Positions 32,640-41,245 of a stretch of DNA of 64,000 nt are shown one piece after another; the first letter of the stretch is position 1; every line of letters begins with the position of its first letter. The translations under genes and the position numbers were made by a program. Source of the DNA: Burkholderia cepacia (GTDB lineage: Bacteria; Pseudomonadota; Gammaproteobacteria; Burkholderiales; Burkholderiaceae). The stretch spans positions 1 through 64,000 of the forward strand of contig NZ_CP013442.1 in assembly GCF_001718835.1 (NCBI RefSeq), read 5' to 3'. Below the pieces are notes generated by a model. It was not told the DNA's origin. It saw only the letters and a program-made list of their open reading frames with translations, and searched no databases.

Positions 32640-34969
32640 CGGTCGTCTCCTGGCTGGGGCGGGGGTGGTTTGACGAGCGGCAGCGTGCGATGGCGCACGC
32701 CCGTGAGCGCATACAGCGCATTCGCCACGGCCGCTGCAATCGGCGGCGTGCCCGCTTCGCCGACGCCGTGCGGTTCGGTCCCGCCTGTCATGACTTGCGT
32801 GACGATCTCGGGACACGTTTCCATGTTGACCAGCGGGTAGCTGTCGAAATAATGCTGCGCGACCTGTCCGTTCTCGATCGTGATCGCCTGCTCGAGCGCG
32901 GCCGACAACCCGAAGATGATCCCGCTTTCCATCTGCTGCTCGACGAGGTTCGGATTCACGGCCAGCCCGCAGTCGATCACGCAGAACACGCGCGTCACGC
33001 GAAAGCCGTCACCTTCCTGCCGCACTTCGGCGACTTGCGCGACCACGCTGCCGAACGCTTCGTGCATCGCAATGCCGCGCGCGCGCCGCGCGCCGGTCTC
33101 GTCGCGCCATGCCGGCGGCGAACGCCAGCCGGACAGCGCGACGAGCGCCCGCAGCACGGCCGCATGGCGCTGGTGCGCCGACTGCTTCAGCATGTCGAGG
33201 CGAAACCGGATCGGGTCTTTCCGTGCGAGCACGGCCATCTCGTCGATGAAGCTCTCGACGAAGAACGCCTGATGCGCGTGCCCGACGGAGCGCCAGTAGC
33301 CGACCGGAACCGGGAGCGCCACCGTATTGTGCTGGACGTGAACGTTGTCGCATTCATAGGGCTGGTCGAACGCGCCTTCCGCCGTGGTGGCGTCGGGCAG
33401 CAGCTTCGCCGCGATGCCCGGCATGCCGAAGGTGCGGGGCATCGCCTGCGCGCTGACCGACTGGCTCGCCGATATGCCCTTCCATGCGACCAGCCGGCCG
33501 CTCGCATCGATTGCACCGCTGTATCTCGCCACGCAGGCCGGGCGGTAGAAGTCGTGCGTCATGTCCTGCGGGCGCGACCAGATCGTCTGCACGGGCCGCC
33601 CCTTCGCATGGCGTGCGATGGCGGCGGCCTGCGCGATGAAGTCGACTTCGAGCCGGCGGCCGAATGCCCCGCCGATCAATTGCTGATTCACGACCACCTT
33701 GTCTTCTTCGAGACCCAGCAGCGCCGCGACCGCCTTGCGCGCCAGCATCGGAATCTGCGTGCCGACCCAGATCGTCGCCGCGTCGTCGTCGACCCGCACC
33801 GTGCAATTCATGGGTTCCAGCGGCCCGTGAGCCAGATAGGGTGCTTCGTACTGCGCGACGAACGGCTTCGCGCGGCTCAGCACGGCATCGGCGTCGCCGG
33901 CGGCGTAGAACACGTAGCGGCCCGCGTCGCCGTCGAGGGCGCGCGTCAACGCCGCGCGGACATCCGCGGAATTCACGCCGGCGGCCGGCCCGTGGTCCCA
34001 GGTGACCGACAACTGGCACAACGTCCGCATCGCGATGAACGGATTGTCCGCAATGACGGCAACGCCTCCCGTTCCGCCGTGGTATGGGTCGACCCTGAAG
34101 ATGCCCGTCACGCCTTTCAGGCTGGCGACCCTGTGCTGGTCGAAATCCAGCGCCCTTCCGCCGAGTGTCGGACACATCGTGACGCTCGCATACAGGAGCG
34201 GGTCCGGAAGCGCATCGATGCCGAAACGCGCACTGCCGTCGAGCTTCGTGCGCGCCTCGATGCGGCCCAGCCGTTTGCCGACGAGCGTGAACGTCTTCGG
34301 GTTCTTGAGATCGACGTGCGTCGGGCGCGGCGCGTCGCGCGCGAGCTGGACGAGTTCGCCATACGTCGCCGAGCGTCCCGATCGATGCAGCACCCGGCCG
34401 GCGTTCGTCTCGCATTCCGCGACGGGCACGCCCCAAAGCTTCGCCGCGGCGCCGCGCAGCATGACGCGGGCCGTGGCGCCCGCCTCGCGCATGGGCCCCC
34501 ACAGATCGATCATGCTCGTCGAGCCTCCCGTCGCCATCGAACCCGCATAGCGTGCAGCGCGGTGCGCCAGCGCCTCCATGCCGCGAGCGAGCAGGCTGTC
34601 GTCATCGGGGCGAAACGGCAGGCCCTCGGCGAGCGTTTCACGGTCCTTGTAGATCGTGTCGAGCGGGGACATGACGATGCGGACCCGGGACCAGTCCGCA
34701 TCGAGCTCTTCCGCCAGCAGCATGGCCGCGCCCGTATGGACGCCCTGGCCCATTTCGGCTTTGCTCATGACGATCGTCACGTCGTTAGCGGAACTGATCA
34801 TCACCCAGCCGTTCAACGGCACGTCGACGCGCGACATCGCCAGCTGTGCAGGTGTCGCGAGCCGGTCGTCGGGACGCCGCCATGCCCAGCCGATCGCCAG
34901 CACGCCCGCCGCGCCCGCACTGCCCAACAGGAAGGTTCTGCGCTTCAACATGATGTGGCCTGTCGACAT
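32567..34969 (-). CDS. Molybdopterin-binding large subunit (isoquinoline 1-oxidoreductase beta / aldehyde dehydrogenase type)
   Basis: An 800-residue protein. The N-terminus has a Tat signal (LKRRTFLLGSAGAAGVLA; ATG at 34969 or 34951), so it is exported folded to the periplasm. Mo-cofactor contacts include AEMGQGVHTG (about 71), GGAFGRRLEVDF (about 430) and the catalytic Glu in GVGEAGTPP near the end (about 745). This matches IorB-like single large subunits lacking a FAD subunit. The C-terminal about 24 residues overlap the small-subunit gene; a different true stop is possible but none is seen. Electron acceptor unknown, presumably a cytochrome. The substrate is not deducible. Confidence 0.9.
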   Translation of the reverse strand: MSTGHIMLKRRTFLLGSAGAAGVLAIGWAWRRPDDRLATPAQLAMSRVDVPLNGWVMISSANDVTIVMSKAEMGQGVHTGAAMLLAEELDADWSRVRIVMSPLDTIYKDRETLAEGLPFRPDDDSLLARGMEALAHRAARYAGSMATGGSTSMIDLWGPMREAGATARVMLRGAAAKLWGVPVAECETNAGRVLHRSGRSATYGELVQLARDAPRPTHVDLKNPKTFTLVGKRLGRIEARTKLDGSARFGIDALPDPLLYASVTMCPTLGGRALDFDQHRVASLKGVTGIFRVDPYHGGTGGVAVIADNPFIAMRTLCQLSVTWDHGPAAGVNSADVRAALTRALDGDAGRYVFYAAGDADAVLSRAKPFVAQYEAPYLAHGPLEPMNCTVRVDDDAATIWVGTQIPMLARKAVAALLGLEEDKVVVNQQLIGGAFGRRLEVDFIAQAAAIARHAKGRPVQTIWSRPQDMTHDFYRPACVARYSGAIDASGRLVAWKGISASQSVSAQAMPRTFGMPGIAAKLLPDATTAEGAFDQPYECDNVHVQHNTVALPVPVGYWRSVGHAHQAFFVESFIDEMAVLARKDPIRFRLDMLKQSAHQRHAAVLRALVALSGWRSPPAWRDETGARRARGIAMHEAFGSVVAQVAEVRQEGDGFRVTRVFCVIDCGLAVNPNLVEQQMESGIIFGLSAALEQAITIENGQVAQHYFDSYPLVNMETCPEIVTQVMTGGTEPHGVGEAGTPPIAAAVANALYALTGVRHRTLPLVKPPPPQPGDDRWCQSVSTGRPLTSIPNPTPRCSG

Positions 34970-35059
34970 GTGGCGATCGAGTCCTTGCAGCCGCAGTCAC
35001 CTATATTAGTCACTGGCATCGGCGACTGAGAACCTGAATGTGGTTTGACCATGCAAGAA

Positions 35060-35090
35060 AGCCCGCCAACGGAGAACGGCTTGGCGGGCT
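35060..35090 (-). terminator. Rho-independent terminator after peptide 3
   Basis: Perfect 10-bp stem AGCCCGCCAA / TTGGCGGGCT with an 11-base loop. On the minus strand it is followed by TTTCTTG. It lies 92 bp beyond the peptide-3 stop and 90 bp before the Mo-subunit start, so it ends the peptide-3 transcript before the molybdenum operon. Confidence 0.75.
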
Positions 35091-35182
35091 TCAACGCCGC
35101 GAGGACAAACTCGCGGCGGTCTGGAGCGCTTCGGTACAACGCGATCGAATACGGCTGCCACGGCGACGAAGCAGGGTGGAAC

Positions 35183-35443
35183 TTACAGGCCCAGCTTCCC
35201 GATGACCTTGCCGCCGAGGTTGTCGATCGTGTTGGTCACGCTGGTGAGATCCAGGTGCGTCGATGCATCGACCTGCGTCACCGGGGCGGTAATGGTACTG
35301 GGGCTCGCGAACGAGAATCCGCCGCCAGTTTCGATGGCGTTGACGCCGAAGTTCTGGAACACGCTGCCACCGCTGACGGAAGCCATTTCCTTGCGGCTGA
35401 GTTCGTGGGCACGGGACAGGTCGTTGATCATCAGTGCGGACAT
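35183..35443 (-). CDS. Candidate exported peptide 3 with conserved GG leader
   Basis: An 86-residue ORF with the shared 26-residue leader: L4, I6, D8, L9, E14, L15, S16, R17, M20, V23, G25-G26, with the core starting SVFQNFGVNAIETGGGF. The 60-residue core is rich in Ser, Thr, Val and Gly, has no Cys, and ends in an amphipathic VIGKLGL. AAGGAG lies 7 bp before the ATG and a sigma54-type promoter at 35510-35525. The gene is about 10 kb from the exporter, separated by the molybdenum operon, but shares leader and promoter type. Strong candidate substrate. It is monocistronic, with its own terminator. Confidence 0.8.
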   Translation of the reverse strand: MSALMINDLSRAHELSRKEMASVSGGSVFQNFGVNAIETGGGFSFASPSTITAPVTQVDASTHLDLTSVTNTIDNLGGKVIGKLGL

Positions 35444-35815
35444 GATAAATCTCCTTGAGTTTGCTGCGGTTTGGGAAAGAGCACTTTTCGTCGCGCTCGC
35501 AGCAACAAACGCATGGGGCGTGCCAGGGCCGGCTCATGTGCGCACGGGCGTCGCGCAACCTCATGAAAACAAACAACATTTAATCTTGTCGCCGCCATTT
35601 CACATGGCCCGCCGGGCAGGATTGAAGAATCACGATGTCTGGTTTTCCCAAACCATTTCCCCGGCGGCTGTTTCCTCTCACCCAACAGGAAAAGGGCGTG
35701 GTGCCGGCGGCACGGTTCCTATAATTGACGATACAGCGCCCGCCGGGTGCAGCAGGCACCTGTTCAGTCCGGGACCGACGGCGCTGCTTCATTCAACCTT
35801 TGCGCGAGGCAGATC
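35444..35815. other. 372-bp intergenic region between peptide 3 and BON protein
   Basis: Holds the leftward sigma54 promoter (35510-35525) and, near 35720-35725, a TATAAT -10-like box 90 bp before the BON gene without a clear -35. A small TTTCCT/AGGAAA inverted repeat lies around 35671-35693. No gene is credible. Confidence 0.5.
35510..35525 (-). promoter_or_regulatory. Sigma54-type promoter for peptide 3
   Basis: Minus strand TGGCACGCCCCATGCG, GG-N10-GC spacing correct, the same -24 box as at 28004 and 28354. The -12 GC lies about 68 bp before the ATG. Confidence 0.75.
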
Positions 35816-36553
35816 ATGCAACGCAGCGACATGGTCTTGAAGCAGGTGATGGCGGCCTTTGAACACGAATCTCACCTGAAGCTACACCATCATCCCATTC
35901 ACATGAGTTTTGACGGCCACGCGTTGACCGTGTCGGGCGAGGTGCCGGATATCGCATCGAAGAAGCGCCTGCTCGCGCTGACCCAGACGTATGGCGGCGG
36001 GATGCCGCTGGTCGATCAGCTCCGCGTGGCGGCCAATCCGCCGATCGGTGACGGCGAGCTGCGCACGCGCATCTGCGAGCGGCTCGCGCAGGCGGTCGAT
36101 TTCCGCAACTGCGTGATTTGCGCACGCGTCAAAGGGCAGCTCGAGGTGCTGCGCGGCACCATGGATCAGGCCGGCAACGAGGGCAGCGGCGCGATCGAGG
36201 TGACGGTCGAGAATGGCGTCGTGAGGCTGACGGGGCAGGTGATCAGCCTGTCGCACCGGCGCCTCGCAGGCGTGATCGCGTGGTGGACAGGCGGCTGCCG
36301 CGATGTGGAGAACCTGCTGGAACTGGTGCCCGCAGAAGCCGACGGCGACGAGGAGATTTCCGAAGTGATGCATCTCGTGCTGGAGACGGACCCCCGAGTG
36401 CGGGCCGACCAGATCACCGTCAGCGTGAAGAATCATCAGATCACGCTGGCGGGCTGGGTCCCGACCGATGCGGAACGGCTGATGGCCGAACAGGACGCTT
36501 GGTGCCTCGATGCGATCGCGGGTGTCGTGAATCGCATCGAAGTGAGGGCGTGA
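35816..36553 (+). CDS. BON-domain protein (three repeats), cytoplasmic
   Basis: A 245-residue protein from ATG 35816 (GAGG 6 bp upstream), with no signal peptide. Three BON-like units are visible: residues about 20-80 (IHMSFDGHALTVSGEVPDIASKKRL), about 90-175 (IEVTVENGVVRLTGQVISLSHRRLAGV) and about 185-244 (ITVSVKNHQITLAGWVPTDAERLMAEQ). BON domains bind membranes or peptidoglycan in secreted proteins; without a signal sequence the role here is unclear. It is divergent from peptide 3. I see no sigma54 site in front of it, so it may be unrelated to the exporter regulon. Confidence 0.78.
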   Translation: MQRSDMVLKQVMAAFEHESHLKLHHHPIHMSFDGHALTVSGEVPDIASKKRLLALTQTYGGGMPLVDQLRVAANPPIGDGELRTRICERLAQAVDFRNCVICARVKGQLEVLRGTMDQAGNEGSGAIEVTVENGVVRLTGQVISLSHRRLAGVIAWWTGGCRDVENLLELVPAEADGDEEISEVMHLVLETDPRVRADQITVSVKNHQITLAGWVPTDAERLMAEQDAWCLDAIAGVVNRIEVRA

Positions 36554-36595
36554 TGCCGCGGCGTCGGGGTGGGCAGGAGGCGGCGCCGGCACGCG

Positions 36596-37561
36596 TCATT
36601 CGCGTTTGAAATAGGCCACGTCCTTGTCGCGGCCCAGCGCGGCCGCAATGGCCAGCGGGTTCAGGCGGCGCACCACGTCGGGCTCGCCCGGAACGGTGGC
36701 CTTCGCGCCGATTGTCGAAAGATCCACGGATGCGTTGAAGCTGACGAAGCGGAAGCCGTAATCCGGGTCGTTCGCGATCAGCGCTTCGACTTTCTTCAGG
36801 ATGTCCGGCGGGATCTGCGCGTCCTCGAGCACGACTTCGGCGCGGGACGGGCTGGTGTGTTCGCGTTCGGCACGCGCGAAGAACAGATCGACGTCGCCGT
36901 GCATTAGCGCGGATTCCTTGGTCAGGCCGGCCTTGAGCATCGCGTCCGCGCCAGTCTTGCACTGGTCGAGAAAGCGCTGAAGGATGTCCTTGGGCGGCCT
37001 GGCATTGGCGGCCTGCCAGTCGTCGACCGATCTGGCCAGCATGTTCAGCCAGTCGGTTTCACGCTCGACACCGAAGAGCGGATAGAGCCGCGTGCTGTAT
37101 CGCGGGCAGACGACGGACGCCGGCACGAAACGCACGTCGTAGTTCGATTGTCCCCAGGCCAGTTCGTCCTGGCTGTAGCGGGGCTCCTTGATCGAATCGA
37201 CGAGGGACCGTTTGATCCAGGTCGTGGTGGTGTCGTGCGTGTCGTCGAATTGCCGGCTGTCGAGCGTGAAGGTGGGGCTCAGGATCAGCGCGAGCAGAAA
37301 GCACGCGATCCAGGCCAGCGCTTGCACGGGCACGGGCGGTCTGGGGCGGTCCTGCACGATGCGCTGGGTGGTGACGTACCAGATGGGCAGGGTGGCGAAG
37401 AACACGCAGCCGCCCAGACAGGCCATCGCGAGAATGTGGTTGAATGCGCCGACGATCAGCATCGCCAGGCCGATCCATCCGGGCCAGCGCAGCAGCGTGC
37501 GCCGCGACGCGGCGCGCCAGTTGAGGAGGTCCTGGACGGGAGTGGGGGAGTCTGTCGTCAT
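36596..37561 (-). CDS. Membrane protein of unknown function
   Basis: A 321-residue protein. Two adjacent membrane helices (about 28-44 and 46-66) and a third (about 80-97, ALAWIACFLLALILSPTF) are followed by a roughly 220-residue soluble part, probably periplasmic. That part contains RYSQDELAWGQSNYDVRFVP, a DAQIPPDILKKVEALIANDPDYGF stretch and a C-terminal KDVAYFKRE. No domain is recognised. It converges with the BON gene. The 180-bp gap before it separates it from the NRPS operon, so I do not count it in that pathway. Confidence 0.7.
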   Translation of the reverse strand: MTTDSPTPVQDLLNWRAASRRTLLRWPGWIGLAMLIVGAFNHILAMACLGGCVFFATLPIWYVTTQRIVQDRPRPPVPVQALAWIACFLLALILSPTFTLDSRQFDDTHDTTTTWIKRSLVDSIKEPRYSQDELAWGQSNYDVRFVPASVVCPRYSTRLYPLFGVERETDWLNMLARSVDDWQAANARPPKDILQRFLDQCKTGADAMLKAGLTKESALMHGDVDLFFARAEREHTSPSRAEVVLEDAQIPPDILKKVEALIANDPDYGFRFVSFNASVDLSTIGAKATVPGEPDVVRRLNPLAIAAALGRDKDVAYFKRE

Positions 37562-37766
37562 GCGTGTTCTTGTCGTGATTGTCTATCGGGCCGGCCTGCT
37601 CGGTTTCCGGCGCGACGCGCGTCATCGTCGGATGAAGACGGACGATACGTCGCGCCGAGCGGAAACAGCGGCATTCTATCTCGACCACGAAACCCACGCC
37701 GCCCGCACTCGAGACGACCGTTGCGGGTTTGACCAAGCGGGCCTCACGGGTTGACCCGCCGCCAGC

Positions 37767-39470
37767 TCACCCCGCGACTGTCGATCGGACGTCATTCATG
37801 GCCGTATCCGAGAAAATGCGGCCGCTATCCAGGCGAATGACGCGATCGGCCAGTTTGAAATACTGATCGTCGTGGGTAATGATGATCACGCATTTCCCAC
37901 GGGATTTCAGATCGGGAACCAGCACCTCATAGAAGAATCGCTTGAACACCGGGTCTTGATCGGCCGCCCATTCGTCCAGGATATAGATCGGACGATCCTC
38001 GATGTACGCGCAAAGCAGCGCCAGTCTTTTGCGCTGCCCCGTCGACAAGGCCTTGGTCGTCGAGTAGGTCTTGCCGTGAATCTCGATCTTGTCGGCCAGC
38101 TTCAGGGTTTCAAGATACTTTTGGGCAAGTTCGATGCGCGTATTTTTCTGGTCCGGACCGATGATGCGATTGAACAGATGGAAATCGGTAAACACGGCGG
38201 AAAACAGATTCCGGTACCGTTCCCTCGAATCGTCGTCGATCACTTTCCCGTCAAGGGCGATATGGCCTTCGGTCGGCGCGTAGAGGCCGCTGAGTATCTT
38301 GGCCAACGTGCTCTTGCCGCTGCCGTTGCCGCCGATCACATAGACGAGCTCCCCCGCATGAATCGTCATGTTGATGGGGCCAAGCACGAAGTCGGACGAC
38401 GACTCATGGTCGTGGTAATTCATCTTCACGTCCTTCAACTCGATGCGTCGCCACGACTCCGTCGGTGAGGATTCCGTTGCGCCCGGATGGCGAAGTTTTC
38501 CGGGCGAGTCTTGCGTGTCATCGATCAGGAAACCGAATTCCGCCAGCCGGGCGAGCGCGGTCTTGCCTTCGGCCATGATCGGCAGAATATTGATCAGCAT
38601 GGTCAAGGGCCCCATCATGTAAAGCACGGCCAGAATGCTCGCCGTGAGTACGGAGGGGTCGACGACGCCGAGCGAAGGGACGCCGAACAGCAAAGATCCG
38701 AGCAGGACCGCCACGGTGATCTGACCGATGCTGTCGCCGCTCATGAACCAGAAGCGTTCGATGTAGTTGTACCCCGCGACGCGCCGCGACGACAGTTCGA
38801 TCGCCGCCTTGGTAAACCAGCGTTGTCTGGCCCGGTTGAGCTTGAGTTCCTTGATGCCGAACACGAGGCTATGCGTGTACTCATTGAACTGGACGAACTC
38901 GTCACGCACTCTTTCAGTGAAATCGACGGCCCTCCGGTAGAAAGACAGATAGAGCACCAGGCCGGCGATCGTCAGGATCATCGTCGAAGCAAAAACGACC
39001 CACGAGAGATAGGCCAGATAGACGATGCTGCATATCAGGACGACGGATTGAACGATGATCGTCGGGATGGTGAGCAGTGTCTGGCTCAGCTGCGGAATGT
39101 CTTGCGTCAGCATGGTCAGGACATTGGGCGCGCCGCGTCTGTCGATTTCCTCCAGTGGGGTCGCGAGGATCCTCTTGCACAGGTTGACGCGCAGTCTCGT
39201 CATCACTTTCATGCAGACGTAGGACGGCATCACGGCGGCCGCGCTCCTGCAGAACACCGCAATGCCGTTCACCGCGATGAAGATCAGCAACAGCGTCTGT
39301 CGATCGTTCTGGTCATGAAGCACCCTGCTGATCAAACCGACGCCCACGATCGACGCGATGCCGCTGATGAGGCCGGTCAGGACCGTGCCTAAAGTCAGCC
39401 AGGGATGACTGCGCCACATCAGGGTGACGGCCGAATGCCACGGCGGCGATTGGTTTTGAGCGAAGTCCAT
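37767..39470 (-). CDS. Cyclic-peptide-export ABC transporter (SyrD/PvdE family)
   Basis: A 567-residue fused permease-ATPase. Six membrane helices occupy about 25-300. The NBD (about 340-565) has Walker A GGNGSGKSTLAK, a signature-like LSTGQRKRLALL and Walker B YILDEWAADQDP. The final H-loop is ITHDDQYF. The DEWAADQDP form and the overall layout are typical of SyrD and PvdE exporters for lipopeptides and pyoverdine precursors. It is the last gene of the NRPS operon, 6 bp after the YbaK-like gene, and probably exports the peptide to the periplasm. Confidence 0.92.
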   Translation of the reverse strand: MDFAQNQSPPWHSAVTLMWRSHPWLTLGTVLTGLISGIASIVGVGLISRVLHDQNDRQTLLLIFIAVNGIAVFCRSAAAVMPSYVCMKVMTRLRVNLCKRILATPLEEIDRRGAPNVLTMLTQDIPQLSQTLLTIPTIIVQSVVLICSIVYLAYLSWVVFASTMILTIAGLVLYLSFYRRAVDFTERVRDEFVQFNEYTHSLVFGIKELKLNRARQRWFTKAAIELSSRRVAGYNYIERFWFMSGDSIGQITVAVLLGSLLFGVPSLGVVDPSVLTASILAVLYMMGPLTMLINILPIMAEGKTALARLAEFGFLIDDTQDSPGKLRHPGATESSPTESWRRIELKDVKMNYHDHESSSDFVLGPINMTIHAGELVYVIGGNGSGKSTLAKILSGLYAPTEGHIALDGKVIDDDSRERYRNLFSAVFTDFHLFNRIIGPDQKNTRIELAQKYLETLKLADKIEIHGKTYSTTKALSTGQRKRLALLCAYIEDRPIYILDEWAADQDPVFKRFFYEVLVPDLKSRGKCVIIITHDDQYFKLADRVIRLDSGRIFSDTAMNDVRSTVAG

Positions 39471-39476
39471 TTGTCG

Positions 39477-40007
39477 CTATTCGGAGATACTGCCGATTTG
39501 ATGTCGTATCGCATTCAGATAGATGCCGGTGTCGACGCCGATCGATACGTCGAGCCGTCCCGCGCTGAATACGATTTCCGGGGTGGGGAGCAGGTCGCGA
39601 TCGACCACCACCTGAAGACGGTCGTCGAAAGAGATGGGCGGCACGGCGCCCATCATGCACCGGGTCAATTGCGACGCCACATGGCTCGGCGCCAGCTTGG
39701 CCTTGACCCCTCTGAAGCAGTCGGCCACCTTTTTCAAGGCCACTCTCCTGTGTCCGGATACGACCGCCAGCGCATAGGAAAGCTCGCCGTTGTCGTGCTT
39801 GACTTCCACCACCATGCATTTCGCGGCCTGTTCGACGCTGTGTCCACGCAGCAGGCTGGCGGCAACGGTTTGCCCTTCCGGGGGATGCACCATGACCCGG
39901 TGATTGATTTTTTCGGCGATCAGAAAATCCATGATCCGCCTGAAGGAAAATCCCGGATCTTCTCCGGGCACCCAGGGAACGATTGCTGTTTCGTTGGCTT
40001 GAGACAT
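39477..40007 (-). CDS. YbaK/ProX-type aminoacyl-tRNA deacylase domain protein
   Basis: A 176-residue protein with the YbaK/aa-tRNA-synthetase-associated fold: INHRVMVHPPEG at the N-terminal strand, then AKCMVVEVKHDNGE and SYALAVVSGHRRVALKKVADCFRG. The MMGAVPPI segment corresponds to the conserved G-x-x-x-P loop. Family members hydrolyse misacylated tRNA, e.g. Ala-tRNAPro or Cys-tRNAPro. Within an NRPS operon it may protect the producer against a non-proteinogenic building block, or work on carrier-bound amino acids; both are inference. It has 48 bp to the upstream gene and 6 bp to the exporter. Confidence 0.82.
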   Translation of the reverse strand: MSQANETAIVPWVPGEDPGFSFRRIMDFLIAEKINHRVMVHPPEGQTVAASLLRGHSVEQAAKCMVVEVKHDNGELSYALAVVSGHRRVALKKVADCFRGVKAKLAPSHVASQLTRCMMGAVPPISFDDRLQVVVDRDLLPTPEIVFSAGRLDVSIGVDTGIYLNAIRHQIGSISE

Positions 40008-40055
40008 GATTTCTCTCCGCGATCATGCATGCTGCCGATGTCGAGCCGGGCTTGC

Positions 40056-40535
40056 TCAGTTGATCAGGTGGCTGAGCTCGATGTTCTTGGCCGCCGATCT
40101 CAACCTGAACGAGGTTTCGGGCTTGCCCAGGCACGCGATGCTTTCCACGATCTCCAGCGGCGAATCGGAAAACAGGATGCAGCACTTCAGCAGGCGCTGC
40201 GCATGGTCCCAGCGGAGATTCAACGCGTCGGCCACGCTGCGCAGCGATGCGTCGACCGACGCGACGGTCCAGCTGTCTTTCTGTGCCAGCCGCGCTTCGG
40301 CCAGTCGAAGAAATTGCAGGAGGGTGCGAGGATTGCTTTCTATGCTGCACAAAAGAACGTAATCGATCCGCAATTTCTTCGTGATCAACGGGAAAATCAG
40401 GTCCATCACGCCGGCGGGCGATTCGCATTTTCCATATGCCAGCGAGATTGCCTCGCCGAGCTTGCCATCCTGGTGGAGCGAATCGAGCACGGACTGTACG
40501 AACTCCGCTTCGAGGTCAACGGTGGTGATTTGCAT
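40056..40535 (-). CDS. Unknown NRPS-operon protein
   Basis: A 159-residue, mostly helical protein from ATG 40535 (MQITTVDLEAEFVQSVLDSL). No domain was recognised. Features: ESPAGVMDLIFPLITKKLRI, a Leu-rich segment around LLQFLRLAEARLAQKDSW, a Cys-Cys pair in RLLKCCILF and a C-terminal AKNIELSHLIN. There is no signal peptide. It lies 53 bp after the glycosyltransferase stop and 48 bp before the YbaK gene, so it belongs to the same transcription unit. The Shine-Dalgarno is weak (GAAGATC). A regulatory or carrier-interacting role is possible but unsupported. Confidence 0.6.
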   Translation of the reverse strand: MQITTVDLEAEFVQSVLDSLHQDGKLGEAISLAYGKCESPAGVMDLIFPLITKKLRIDYVLLCSIESNPRTLLQFLRLAEARLAQKDSWTVASVDASLRSVADALNLRWDHAQRLLKCCILFSDSPLEIVESIACLGKPETSFRLRSAAKNIELSHLIN

Positions 40536-40588
40536 GATCTTCAATGGCCTGTCGAGAGATTGATCGCGGTGAGCACCGGCCGCAGGCG

Positions 40589-41245
40589 TTACCAGCCGTC
40601 CGGAATCGGGAACGAATAGGTCAGCGGCTTTTCCGGCATGACTTCTTCCATGATGTCGGAGTAGCCGGACTCCTGTCCGACCAGATTCGGTTCGAAGCAG
40701 TAGCAATTGAACGTCTGCTGCAGCACGAGGTTGTTGCGGTCGATGATCGCCGGCGGGTTCTCGTTGATCTCGATGAATGCGTCGTAAAGCGAGTCCCTGA
40801 CGACGTACGCGTGCGCGGTGAGCGTCTCCACCGTCTTGACGATGTTGGGCGCGACGGGAATCGGCTGGGTGAAGTGATAGGCGCCCAGGAACAGCATGTG
40901 CCAGTCGTCCGGCACTTGCGCGATGAATTCAGGAAAGCGCGCGGTGAAGTCGGCGTCGAAGAACGCGTCGTCCTCGAAGATCAGGACTTCGCTCGCGCCG
41001 GCGGCCTTGGCCTGCTTCACGGCGGCGAGATGGCTCATGGTGCAGCCGTAGTCCTGCGGGCGCATATGGCTCAAGTGCTCCGGCACGGCCACCTGCTTCG
41101 CATCGACGGCGGACAGGCGCTCCACCGTGAGGATGTTCTGCTCGGCGAATTTTCTTTGCATGGCTTCCCAGCGATCGGGACGCCGGTCCAGGTTGATGCA
41201 GACCTTGCGCGCGAACGTGTTGTCGATTGTCGGTGTTGCTTTCAT
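40589..41245 (-). CDS. Glycosyltransferase family 25-like protein
   Basis: A 218-residue protein with GT25 (LPS glycosyltransferase) hallmarks. The N-terminal VCINLDRRPDRWEAMQRKF (about 15-33) and the acidic EVLIFEDDAFFD motif (about 86-97) likely bind the metal-nucleotide-sugar. LSAVDAKQVAVP and CTMSHLAAVKQAKAAG also fit. The start overlaps the last NRPS stop (ATGA), so it is translationally coupled to the synthetase. It probably glycosylates the finished or carrier-bound peptide, for instance at a Ser or hydroxylated residue; the donor sugar is unknown. An alternative role in cell-surface sugar addition is less likely given the coupling. Confidence 0.8.
   Translation of the reverse strand: MKATPTIDNTFARKVCINLDRRPDRWEAMQRKFAEQNILTVERLSAVDAKQVAVPEHLSHMRPQDYGCTMSHLAAVKQAKAAGASEVLIFEDDAFFDADFTARFPEFIAQVPDDWHMLFLGAYHFTQPIPVAPNIVKTVETLTAHAYVVRDSLYDAFIEINENPPAIIDRNNLVLQQTFNCYCFEPNLVGQESGYSDIMEEVMPEKPLTYSFPIPDGW

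Noticed and set aside
27672..35443. Leader peptides as lanthipeptides or disulfide microcins
   Set aside because: None of the cores has Cys, and no lanthionine synthetase or radical SAM enzyme is present in the window.
37741..37766. CGGGTTGACCCG palindrome after the exporter gene as a terminator
   Set aside because: The stem is only about 5 bp and no T-run follows on the minus strand.
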